From UBA1424 sp041654095 (GTDB lineage: Bacteria > Bacillota_I > Bacilli_A > RFN20 > CAG-826), in NCBI GenBank assembly GCA_041654095.1, contig JBAZED010000016.1, positions 1 through 16,755 on the forward strand: DNA of 16,755 nucleotides. The letters run 5' to 3'. A model generated the notes under the pieces. That model was not told the origin of the DNA. It saw only the letters and a list, made by a program, of their open reading frames with translations, and did not search any database. Shown here piece by piece: positions 1-6,660 of the stretch. The translations under genes and the position numbers were made by a program. Positions within the stretch are counted from its first letter, which is position 1, and the number at the start of each line of letters is the position of its first letter.

Positions 1-58
1 GTCTTTGCCAACCTTGATAGCGAGTGCCGTTGTATTCGACCGTCGCGAGATATCTCAT
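1..58 (-). CDS. truA: tRNA pseudouridine synthase A, N-terminal fragment (runs off window)
   Basis: Nineteen codons read MRYLATVEYNGTRYQGWQR, the start expected for TruA: a beta strand followed by the family's Y-[DN]-G-T-x-Y-x-G-W-Q motif. TruA makes pseudouridine at positions 38-40 of the tRNA anticodon arm. The catalytic Asp lies further on and is outside the window. The start ATG overlaps the ecfT stop (ATGA), and ecfA1-ecfA2-ecfT-truA is a well-known gene order in Firmicutes. This gene is therefore almost certainly the last visible gene of the ECF operon. Only the fragment is seen, so completeness cannot be judged. Confidence 0.85.
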   Translation of the reverse strand, partial: MRYLATVEYNGTRYQGWQR

Positions 59-927
59 AGCATAACGCTCCACGTGGTGATGTTGAAAATCATGGCGATG
101 TAGTTCCAATTCATGATTGAGGTGACGATGACGGCGGCGGTTAAAAGCGTGACAAAAACAGTTGAAAATGTGTCGCCCATACTCCAATGCAAATTCCGGT
201 AGCGCGTCCTCTTGGCCCTCGGATTATAACCGCGGGCTTCCATGGCGTTTGCCAGCTCTTCGCTCCTTTGAAATGCCGACATAAAAAGCGGGACAATCAA
301 CGATAAAATCGCCTTGATTTTCTCTTTGGCTCTGCCGTGTTCAAAATCGACGCCGCGCGAAGCTTGCGCGTTCATGATGCGCATCGTCTCGTCGAGCAAA
401 GTCGGTATGAAACGCAGGGCTATCGATATCGTCATCGCGATTTCATGAGTCGGGAACTTGATGAGTTTGAGAGGGTACATATACCACTCTAAAGCATATG
501 TTAAGTCGAGAGGCTTCGTCGTCGCCGTCAAGATCAAGGTTAACGAAATCATCATGACCAAGCGCAAGATGATCTTCGCGCTCTGCAGAATCGATTCCCA
601 GTAGATGTTGAAGGCCCCGATGCTAAAAGCGATGCGAGCAGATCCAATCGGAGGAACCAAAACGTTAATTAAGAGCAAAATGATAATCATTATCCAAAGC
701 GCTTTAAGCGATGAGAAGAGCTGGCGAAAGCTGATTTTCGAAACGAGGAGAACCACCAAGATAATCAGGAAGAGAAGGCCGCCCATGACAAATGTCATGA
801 CTTGGCTTGAGTAACCATAGAAGATGGCGACCATCATCAAAATCAATATGAAAAGCTTGCTCCGCGGATCAAGGCGGTGCACAAAGGTGTTAAAAGGCGC
901 ATAGCGACCTAGTGTCAAACCCTTCAT
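55..927 (-). CDS. ecfT: ECF transporter transmembrane coupling protein EcfT
   Basis: This is the membrane subunit that couples the two EcfA ATPases to exchangeable vitamin-binding S-components. The 290-aa protein is a little longer than the usual ~265. It opens with a short cytosolic segment (GRYAPFNTFVHRLDPRSK) typical of EcfT, followed by about five hydrophobic segments (roughly 25-37, 43-63, 76-92, 117-136, 250-285). The two coupling-helix signatures are present: ASRG at 189-192 and ARG at 231-233, the latter followed by the basic stretch NPRAKRTRY. The start ATG overlaps the stop of ecfA2 (ATGA) and is preceded by GGGGAG inside ecfA2. Its own stop overlaps the truA start. Translation is therefore probably coupled along the operon. 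Confidence 0.95.
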   Translation of the reverse strand: MKGLTLGRYAPFNTFVHRLDPRSKLFILILMMVAIFYGYSSQVMTFVMGGLLFLIILVVLLVSKISFRQLFSSLKALWIMIIILLLINVLVPPIGSARIAFSIGAFNIYWESILQSAKIILRLVMMISLTLILTATTKPLDLTYALEWYMYPLKLIKFPTHEIAMTISIALRFIPTLLDETMRIMNAQASRGVDFEHGRAKEKIKAILSLIVPLFMSAFQRSEELANAMEARGYNPRAKRTRYRNLHWSMGDTFSTVFVTLLTAAVIVTSIMNWNYIAMIFNITTWSVML

Positions 928-1784
928 CGCTTCTCCCCTTTGGCTTTCACAATCGCTTGGGCCAGCGAGTCAATATCCTTGATCATGGTGATATCTAAAT
1001 GGAGACCGCGGTCAGATAGCGATTTCACAAGCTTATAGAGGAGCGGCGTCTCGAGTGAATAGCGGTCATTTTCCTGATTGAACAATTTTAAAGGCGTCGT
1101 CACTTCGCGGACTTCGCCGTCTTCCATGACGATGACGGTGTCGCTATATTCGAGGACGATGTTCATATCATGGGTGACGATGATGACGGTCGAGCCCCGA
1201 TCGTGGAGGCCCTTAAAAAGGCTCATCATCTCTTTGGCGCCCCGCGGATCGAGGCCGGCTGTCGGCTCATCGAGGACGAGGATCTGCGGCTTTAAAGCCA
1301 AGATGCCGGCGATGGCGACTCTCCGCCTTTCGCCGCCTGATAATTCAAAGGGCGAGCGCTTGTAAAAGCTTTCGTCTAAACCGACGAGGCTCAGCGCTTC
1401 ATGAGCGTTGTTAAGAGCCTCTTCATTTTTTAGACCGAAGTTCTTCGGGCCAAAGGCGACGTCTTTTTCGACGGTCTCTTCAAACAGCTGATATTCGGGA
1501 AACTGAAAGACGATGCCGACCAACCGGCGTAGCTCTTTGATCTTCTTGGTCTTGCGCTTGCGATTTTTGGTGACGACATAATCGTTGACGACGACTTCGC
1601 CTTCCGAAGGGACGAGCAAGCTGTTCAACTGCTGAATGAGCGTCGATTTTCCGCATCCGGTCTTGCCGACGATGGCCGTGAAGGAACCATCTTGAATCTC
1701 GAGATTGACATGGGAAAGAGCCTCATAACTAAATGGGGTTTTGTCGTTATATGTAAACGAGACATCTCGATACTTTATCGGCAT
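924..1784 (-). CDS. ecfA2: ECF transporter ATP-binding protein EcfA2
   Basis: This is one half of the EcfA1/EcfA2 ATPase heterodimer that powers group II ECF transporters at the inner face of the membrane. The 286 residues contain a Walker A GKTGCGKS (40-47), a Q-loop VFQFPEYQLF, the ABC signature LSGGERRRVAIAG, the Walker B/D-loop ILVLDEPTAGLDP and the H-loop THD. The glutamate after Walker B is present, so the site looks active. A C-terminal extension of about 60 residues is typical of EcfA proteins. The start overlaps the end of ecfA1 by 10 nt, and the end overlaps ecfT. The A2 assignment rests on operon order (second ATPase, next to ecfT) and on the PEYQLFEETVEKDVAFGP stretch seen in EcfA2 proteins. 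Confidence 0.93.
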   Translation of the reverse strand: MPIKYRDVSFTYNDKTPFSYEALSHVNLEIQDGSFTAIVGKTGCGKSTLIQQLNSLLVPSEGEVVVNDYVVTKNRKRKTKKIKELRRLVGIVFQFPEYQLFEETVEKDVAFGPKNFGLKNEEALNNAHEALSLVGLDESFYKRSPFELSGGERRRVAIAGILALKPQILVLDEPTAGLDPRGAKEMMSLFKGLHDRGSTVIIVTHDMNIVLEYSDTVIVMEDGEVREVTTPLKLFNQENDRYSLETPLLYKLVKSLSDRGLHLDITMIKDIDSLAQAIVKAKGEKR

Positions 1785-2590
1785 AAAAAGTCCGCCATTT
1801 CCTCGAGATTTGCGAGGTTATCCACATCAATTGCGCGCAATTTAAGGGCTTTTTTGAGTTTTTGAACAAATGGTAAATCGAGGTCGATCTTCTTGAGCAC
1901 ATCCTCTTGGCTGAACACTTTTAGAGGCGTTCCGCTGATGACGATTCGGCCTTGATTCATGACGATGACTTCGTCGCTGATCGTCGCTTCTTCGATATCA
2001 TGTGTGATTGAAAGAATGGTCAGGTTGGGGTTCTCTTCGCGCATCAAGCTCAGCGTCTCTTTGACTTCTCGTTTACCCTTGGGATCGAGCATTGAGGTCG
2101 CCTCGTCGAGGATGACCAAATCAGGAGTCATGGCTAAGATGCCGGCGATGGCGACGCGCTGCTTTTGACCGCCGGAGAGGTTCGCGGGTTCGCTTTCTAA
2201 AAAGTCGCTCATATGGACTTTGGCGGCGTACTTCTGAATGATATCCTCCATATCCTCGTGAGGGACGCGGCGGTTTTCTAAACCAAAAGCGATATCGTCC
2301 TTGACGGTCGCACCGATAAACTGATTGTCCGGGTTTTGAAAGACGATGCCGATTCTGGCGCGGATGGCGTGGACGCTCTGCATCGTCAAGACTTCATCGA
2401 ATACTTTAACTTCGCCTTTTTTAAAGCTGAGGAGGCCTATGATCAGTTTGGCGAGGGTCGATTTTCCGGAGCCGTTATGGCCGATGATGGCGACGTATTT
2501 GCCGCGCTCAACCGAAAAAGAGACGTCATTAACGGCGTCGTGTTTACCATCGTAGGAAAAGGAGAGATTGCTGACTTCAAGAGCGCGCAT
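1775..2590 (-). CDS. ecfA1: ECF transporter ATP-binding protein EcfA1
   Basis: This is the partner ATPase of EcfA2. From the ATG at 2590 the 271-residue protein starts MRALEVSNLSFSYDG and shows Walker A GHNGSGKS (37-44), Q-loop VFQNPDNQF, signature LSGGQKQRVAIAG, Walker B LVILDEATSMLDP and H-loop THD. The residue after Asp in Walker B is Glu, so ATP hydrolysis should be intact. A GTG immediately upstream (2593) is an alternative start. GGAGG sits 5 nt before the GTG and 8 nt before the ATG, so the ATG is preferred slightly. Either start overlaps the stop of the upstream 69-aa gene. In most Firmicutes this gene follows rplQ; here it follows a dCMP deaminase and a small membrane protein. Confidence 0.93.
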   Translation of the reverse strand: MRALEVSNLSFSYDGKHDAVNDVSFSVERGKYVAIIGHNGSGKSTLAKLIIGLLSFKKGEVKVFDEVLTMQSVHAIRARIGIVFQNPDNQFIGATVKDDIAFGLENRRVPHEDMEDIIQKYAAKVHMSDFLESEPANLSGGQKQRVAIAGILAMTPDLVILDEATSMLDPKGKREVKETLSLMREENPNLTILSITHDIEEATISDEVIVMNQGRIVISGTPLKVFSQEDVLKKIDLDLPFVQKLKKALKLRAIDVDNLANLEEMADFLCR

Positions 2591-2799
2591 CACTTTTTCC
2601 TCCGCGCATAGAGTTCAAGGAACAAGATGACGACGATGTAAACGACGATGGCAATGCCGGCCAATAGAAAGAAAAGCCATAGTTTAATAACATCGGGAAA
2701 AGCATAATGAAGCGATGACAAGATGATGACTAAAAAGAGCGTCAAGGCCATCGATCCGATAAATAGCTTTCTAAGTAAGGCTTTCGTTTCTTTTTTCAC
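2590..2799 (-). CDS. Small two-helix membrane protein, unknown function
   Basis: This 69-aa product is unrecognised. It has a basic N-terminus (KKETKALLRK), two hydrophobic helices (about 13-33 and 39-62) joined by a short HYAFPDVIK loop, and a basic C-terminus (RRKK). By the positive-inside rule both ends should be cytosolic. The start is a GTG only 2 nt after the stop of the dCMP deaminase gene, and no strong ribosome-binding site is visible, so translation may be coupled. Its stop overlaps the ecfA1 start. Being locked between two overlapping genes makes it real and co-expressed with the ECF module. A role in that transporter is only a guess from position. Confidence 0.75.
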   Translation of the reverse strand: MKKETKALLRKLFIGSMALTLFLVIILSSLHYAFPDVIKLWLFFLLAGIAIVVYIVVILFLELYARRKK

Positions 2800-2801
2800 G
2801 A

Positions 2802-3278
2802 TTACACCATTTCGATCTGGGGAATTCTCCCTTGGTATTTACGAATTTTGACACCGGCGAGATGCAGCAGATGAATACTGGCCTTCGTCATCGTCGTGTC
2901 TTCATATTTGTTTTCGGAGTAGACGACTTCTTTGATGCCGGTTTGAATGATGGCTTTTGCACATTCATTACAGGGAAACAAAGTCGCATATAATGTGCAG
3001 CCGTCGAGAGCCGAACCATTGCGCGTGTTGAGGATGGCGTTAAACTCAGCGTGGCAGACATATAAGTATTTGGAATCGAGGCCATCGCCTTTATTCCACG
3101 AGACTTGGCTTTCGTCGATGCCGCGAGGCATGCCGTTGTAGCCGATCGAAACGACCTTGTGGTCTCTGTCGACGATGCAGGCTCCGACTTGCGTGCTCGG
3201 ATCTTTGCTACGCAAGGACGAAAAAATGGCGATGCCCATGAAGTATTCGTCCCAGCTGATCGGTGTTCTCAGTATCAT
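2802..3278 (-). CDS. comEB: dCMP deaminase (ComEB-type)
   Basis: The enzyme converts dCMP to dUMP, the substrate of thymidylate synthase. The 158-aa sequence has the zinc-dependent deaminase signature CHAEFNAIL, with zinc ligand His76 and catalytic Glu78. It also has PCNEC at 102-106, giving the two Cys zinc ligands. The N-terminal SWDEYFMGIAIFSSLRSKDPSTQVGACIVD is typical of ComEB/Dcd-family proteins, as is the GYNGMPRGIDE segment. Length is normal for the monodomain family. The start ATG has a good GAGGAG ribosome-binding site, and a likely promoter lies just upstream. It leads the operon into ecfA1-ecfA2-ecfT. The related guanine or tRNA deaminases are less likely because of the GYNGMPRG segment. 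Confidence 0.93.
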   Translation of the reverse strand: MILRTPISWDEYFMGIAIFSSLRSKDPSTQVGACIVDRDHKVVSIGYNGMPRGIDESQVSWNKGDGLDSKYLYVCHAEFNAILNTRNGSALDGCTLYATLFPCNECAKAIIQTGIKEVVYSENKYEDTTMTKASIHLLHLAGVKIRKYQGRIPQIEMV

Positions 3279-3304
3279 ATCCGTCTCCTCATAAAACTTT
3301 TCTA

Positions 3305-3313
3305 ATTATATCA
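3305..3313 (-). promoter_or_regulatory. Extended -10 promoter of the dCMP deaminase-ECF operon
   Basis: Read on the minus strand this is TGATATAAT, a perfect extended -10 (TGn plus TATAAT). It lies about 26 nt before the start codon, leaving room for the GAGGAG ribosome-binding site. No good -35 is seen at 17 nt; the area is occupied by one arm of an inverted repeat. A promoter of this type can work without a -35. Confidence 0.6.
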
Positions 3314-3314
3314 T

Positions 3315-3391
3315 CGCGCGTGACAAATCATTAGTAAAACAATATCCAAAATTACATAGTAAACGAAGCTATTAAATGATTTCTCAGCGCG
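3315..3391. repeat. Near-perfect inverted repeat between alpha-glucosidase end and dCMP deaminase promoter
   Basis: The left arm CGCGCGTGACAAATCATT (3315-3332) and the right arm AATGATTTCTCAGCGCG (3375-3391) are reverse complements except for one extra G and one mismatch. They are separated by 42 AT-rich nt. The right arm contains the stop codon of the alpha-glucosidase gene. The left arm abuts the extended -10 of the deaminase operon and covers the -35 position. It could be an operator pair or a long-stem 3' hairpin. There is no T-run directly after it, so a simple terminator is not obvious. Confidence 0.55.
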
Positions 3392-5012
3392 TCTTGATCA
3401 ACGCGCCTTCAAATGGTTCGAGATATAATCTATTTTCGTAGCTTGCCACCGTTTTGTAGTTGGTGATGGCGACTTCGCCGCGGAGCGAGAGAGGATTCTT
3501 CTGCCGCTTTTTCGAGAGGTTGAGAATGACGGCGTATTCTTCGTTTTCGTACGTCCTTAAAAACGCCATGATGTTTCCATTTGTCTTAAGTGGTTTAAAC
3601 TCGCCATAACAGAGGGCCGGCGCCTTTTTCTTGAGGGCGATTAAGCACTGATAAAAATGGTAGATTGATCTCTCGTCTTGAAGACTCTTTTTGACATTGA
3701 TTTCTCGGTAATTGGGATTGGCGGTCAACCAAGGTTCGCCGGTTGAAAAACCAGCGTTTTTGCTGTCGTCCCACTGCATCGGCGTCCGGGCGTTGTCGCG
3801 GTTGATATTGCCGACTAATTTCAGGGCGATTTTATGGGGTATCCTCATCTTGCGAAGGAGGCTGTAGACGTTGATTGCCGAGATATCCTTAACGGCCGAC
3901 ATGTCGCGAGTACCGAGATTGGTCATGCCGATTTCTTGGCCCTGATAGATAAAGGTTGTTCCTTTAAGGAACATAATCATCATCGCCAGCATCTTTCCGG
4001 ACTTGAGATAGTACTCTTTCTCGTCGCCGAAGCGCGGGATGCTCCGCAGCTGATCGTGGTTTTCGAGGTAGTTCGTATTCCAGGCGACATTGCCTTGCCA
4101 ACCAAAGAGGATTTTCTTCATTCTCCACGGTGCATATTTACGGGTGAAAATCGGCGTTTTCTGGCGGTCGACGTTGACGTGATCAAACTGGAAGACCATG
4201 TCGAGTTCGCCGTCGATGAAGCGGCGCGCGTTTTCATAGTCGACCATGTACGTTTCACCGACGGTCATGCAGTCGTATTTCGACAAAACTTCGTCGTGAA
4301 TTTCGCGGAGAATCCGGTGATTTCCTTCTTGATTGAGATAGTGTTCTAAACCAGTCTGATTAATCCTCTGACGGCCGTTTTTCAAGGTCGTCTTAAAGAT
4401 TTGATTGATGACATCGCAGCGAAAGCCGTAGATGCCGCGGTCGAGCCAGAAGCGCAGGATGTTTTTAACCTCTTCCATAACCATATGGTTATGGAAGTTC
4501 AAATCGACTTGTTTATCGCCGTAGAGATGGAGGTGCCAGAGACCGACTTCCGCGTCGTATTTCCAGGCTGAGCCGGAAAACATCGACTGCCAATTGTTCG
4601 GAGGCTTTTTGTTATTTTTGCGGCCTTCTTTCCAATAGTAGTAATCGCGATAAAGCGAGCCAGGTTTTTTCGATTCGACGAACCATCGATGCTCATCGCT
4701 CGTGTGGTTGACGACGAGATCCATGATGATGCGGATGCCGCGCTTCTTGGCTTCGCTGATCAGCTCGTCCATATCCTTGAGGGTTCCGTATTCGGGATTG
4801 ATGTCGAGGTAGTCGCTGACATCGTAACCCATGTCCTGATTGGGCGATTTGTAGACCGGCGAGAGCCAGACGATGCCCACTCCTAAGTCTTTTAAATAGT
4901 CGAGTTTGGAGATGATGCCGCGCAGGTCGCCGATGCCATCGCCGTTCGAGTCGCAAAAACTGCGAGGGTAAATCTGGTAGACGACGTTCTCTTTAAAAAA
5001 ACTTTTTTCCAT
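3384..5012 (-). CDS. malL: GH13 alpha-glucosidase, oligo-1,6-glucosidase type
   Basis: This cytosolic glycoside hydrolase probably releases glucose from the non-reducing end of short alpha-glucosides such as isomaltose. The 542-aa protein has no signal peptide. The GH13 (beta/alpha)8 landmarks are in order: calcium-loop DSNGDGIGDL (21-30), region I DLVVNHT (98-104), region II GFRCDVIN with nucleophile Asp200, region III TVGETY with acid/base Glu253, and region IV ENHDQ with Asp320. The residue after the nucleophile is Val201. In this subfamily Val at that position goes with alpha-1,6 preference and Thr with alpha-1,4. The length fits oligo-1,6-glucosidases. Trehalose-6-phosphate hydrolase is the main alternative. 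The start is chosen at the ATG; a TTG 18 nt upstream is possible, and neither has a clear ribosome-binding site. The gene begins 35 nt after the upstream surface-protein gene ends and may share its transcript. Confidence 0.88.
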   Translation of the reverse strand: MEKSFFKENVVYQIYPRSFCDSNGDGIGDLRGIISKLDYLKDLGVGIVWLSPVYKSPNQDMGYDVSDYLDINPEYGTLKDMDELISEAKKRGIRIIMDLVVNHTSDEHRWFVESKKPGSLYRDYYYWKEGRKNNKKPPNNWQSMFSGSAWKYDAEVGLWHLHLYGDKQVDLNFHNHMVMEEVKNILRFWLDRGIYGFRCDVINQIFKTTLKNGRQRINQTGLEHYLNQEGNHRILREIHDEVLSKYDCMTVGETYMVDYENARRFIDGELDMVFQFDHVNVDRQKTPIFTRKYAPWRMKKILFGWQGNVAWNTNYLENHDQLRSIPRFGDEKEYYLKSGKMLAMMIMFLKGTTFIYQGQEIGMTNLGTRDMSAVKDISAINVYSLLRKMRIPHKIALKLVGNINRDNARTPMQWDDSKNAGFSTGEPWLTANPNYREINVKKSLQDERSIYHFYQCLIALKKKAPALCYGEFKPLKTNGNIMAFLRTYENEEYAVILNLSKKRQKNPLSLRGEVAITNYKTVASYENRLYLEPFEGALIKTR

Positions 5013-5047
5013 GGTTTTATGGTAGCACAAAAAAGGCGATTAAAAGG

Positions 5048-6460
5048 TCATAAAGCAACATTTTTATGCGATGACTGACAAGATTTTTTACTAATGATTG
5101 CTTTGCGTTTGACTAAGATGATCAGGCCAAACAAAACGATAATCACTGAGCAGACCAAATAAATGGAAGTCGATGCCGCATCACTATCGATATTTAAGGC
5201 CTTGCTAGGCTCCGAAAACTTGTTGGATACATAGAGCCATTTATCGGCGGTCGAGACAGCTTCTTCGCGAATCGATGAACCGGGCATCTCGCCGATATCG
5301 TTACAGTCATCTAATGCGATTATTACTAAGCAATCAAACGAATCCGCACCGAGAGATTGATAGGCGGTTTGTAAATCGGAAAATCCCGCACCGCTTCCGC
5401 ACGAATCAAAGGTTTCCAAGCTGCGCGCAAAAGAAGAAGCGGACGCGATATCAGCTGAAGAAAGGCCATATATGCGAATTCTCTTTATATAAAGAGGGTA
5501 GTTCGTGGACTGGCTGAATGATATTTTGATGTGCCCCATTCTTGAAACGCCGCTGTCAAACGCCAGCAAATCGCTGTCCAGACCGTCGCTAAGCGCTTGT
5601 GGCGTCGATAAAGTATTCGTCCCCACCGCCACCGATAGCAAAGCACCCCCTCCTTCGTCAGTCGAGGTGTTGAATTCCAAGCGGGTGATGGCAAAATCCG
5701 GAATGGCTGAGCGGAGTGCCAAATTACTTGGTGCGTCTCCCTCCGTGCCTATTTGCAGCCCTCTATCCACAATATATACTTGATGATACGATGGCGACTG
5801 ATTATTCCATGACGAAGATACTTTCCAGTCTAGATCCGCGAGAGTAGTATTTTGGCCATTGTTATCGACGCCGTTTGAACCTAGATCACCAAAGGTGAAA
5901 TCATGTTCGTAGACGAGAGTCTCGAGGAGGTTGTAATTAATCTTAATACTCGAAATATATGCATAATCCCCTGTTTTAAATTTAAAGAATGCGCATGTGC
6001 CAATGGTTGATAAATCGAAAGTCACTACTAATCCTGAGATGGAGGGGGACAAAATTACTGTTTCACTATTTGTCGACGAGGAACCGGCGTAAGTCGTGGA
6101 AGTCGCTAATACGGAAGCAAAAACGCTCATCGTCGCCGTTACTTCGACGCTTGTGATGTCAAGGCCAGATTCGGTTGCCGGGAAAATTTCCAAAGAATGC
6201 TTTGCATAAATTCGCATTTGGGCATAAGAAGTAGCGATATTATACGTCGAATCATTCTTTCGATGAATTAACGAAAATTCACCCGCGTCATAACTTCGTT
6301 CCGTGTTTGTGGTTATCCACACTCCATCGCCTTTTACATACGTGTAGGTTTGATCGTCGGCTTTTCCTTCGACGCCGTTATTGACAAAGGCCGTCAAGGA
6401 CAGACCTAGTCCTAAAACGCCGATAGCTAAAGCAAAAGCCGTCTTTTCCAAATACTGCAT
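5048..6460 (-). CDS. Surface protein 1: signal peptide, two beta modules, C-terminal Cys domain, TM anchor
   Basis: Function unrecognised. The 470-aa protein starts at the ATG (6460) preceded by GAAAGGAAAGG; a longer frame adds 23 upstream codons with no support. It has a signal peptide (1-35, likely cut after GKA). A beta-rich module follows (36-176) ending in AYISSIKINY, then a second (184-331) starting YEHDF and ending LYIKRIRIYG. The C-terminal domain (335-418) contains SFARSLETFDSCGS with Cys354 and the closing TADKWLYVSNKF. A transmembrane helix (about 432-450) and a Lys-rich tail complete it. It shares the last three elements with the 862-aa protein at 10190 (same subtype, here called A). 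No Ig-like domain and no LPXTG are seen. It has extra Cys residues (377, 386) in the C-domain that its relatives lack, and its tail is longer. Confidence 0.85.
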   Translation of the reverse strand: MQYLEKTAFALAIGVLGLGLSLTAFVNNGVEGKADDQTYTYVKGDGVWITTNTERSYDAGEFSLIHRKNDSTYNIATSYAQMRIYAKHSLEIFPATESGLDITSVEVTATMSVFASVLATSTTYAGSSSTNSETVILSPSISGLVVTFDLSTIGTCAFFKFKTGDYAYISSIKINYNLLETLVYEHDFTFGDLGSNGVDNNGQNTTLADLDWKVSSSWNNQSPSYHQVYIVDRGLQIGTEGDAPSNLALRSAIPDFAITRLEFNTSTDEGGGALLSVAVGTNTLSTPQALSDGLDSDLLAFDSGVSRMGHIKISFSQSTNYPLYIKRIRIYGLSSADIASASSFARSLETFDSCGSGAGFSDLQTAYQSLGADSFDCLVIIALDDCNDIGEMPGSSIREEAVSTADKWLYVSNKFSEPSKALNIDSDAASTSIYLVCSVIIVLFGLIILVKRKAIISKKSCQSSHKNVAL

Positions 6461-6520
6461 GGCCTTTCCTTTCTCAAGACCGGACAATGTTATATTTGTC
6501 ACGTCTATAATGATGATTTC

Positions 6521-6548
6521 ATTATACAAGCGACAAAATTAATAACAA
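6521..6548 (-). promoter_or_regulatory. Promoter of surface protein 1
   Basis: On the minus strand TTGTTA (6548-6543) and TATAAT (6526-6521) are 16 nt apart, about 60 nt before the start codon. This gives a 5' leader of roughly 54 nt with a good ribosome-binding site. It lies in the 200-nt gap after surface protein 2. No convincing terminator for that upstream gene was found in the gap, so some read-through is possible. Confidence 0.6.
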
Positions 6549-6660
6549 GTACCAAAAAATCATAATGGAACAAAGCGTTCATGTATTTGGAAAATTAATT
6601 ATATTAAAGGTTTATCGATCAAATGATGAAATAGCAACAAGATGTTCTCAGCTTATTTAA

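Noticed and set aside
3834..4349. 171-codon plus-strand frame inside the alpha-glucosidase
   Set aside because: Antisense to the catalytic core with regions II-IV intact on the minus strand; no initiation signals.
6590..6660. Terminator after surface gene 2
   Set aside because: Only short, bulged stems (3-5 bp) without a proper T-run were found; not strong enough to call.
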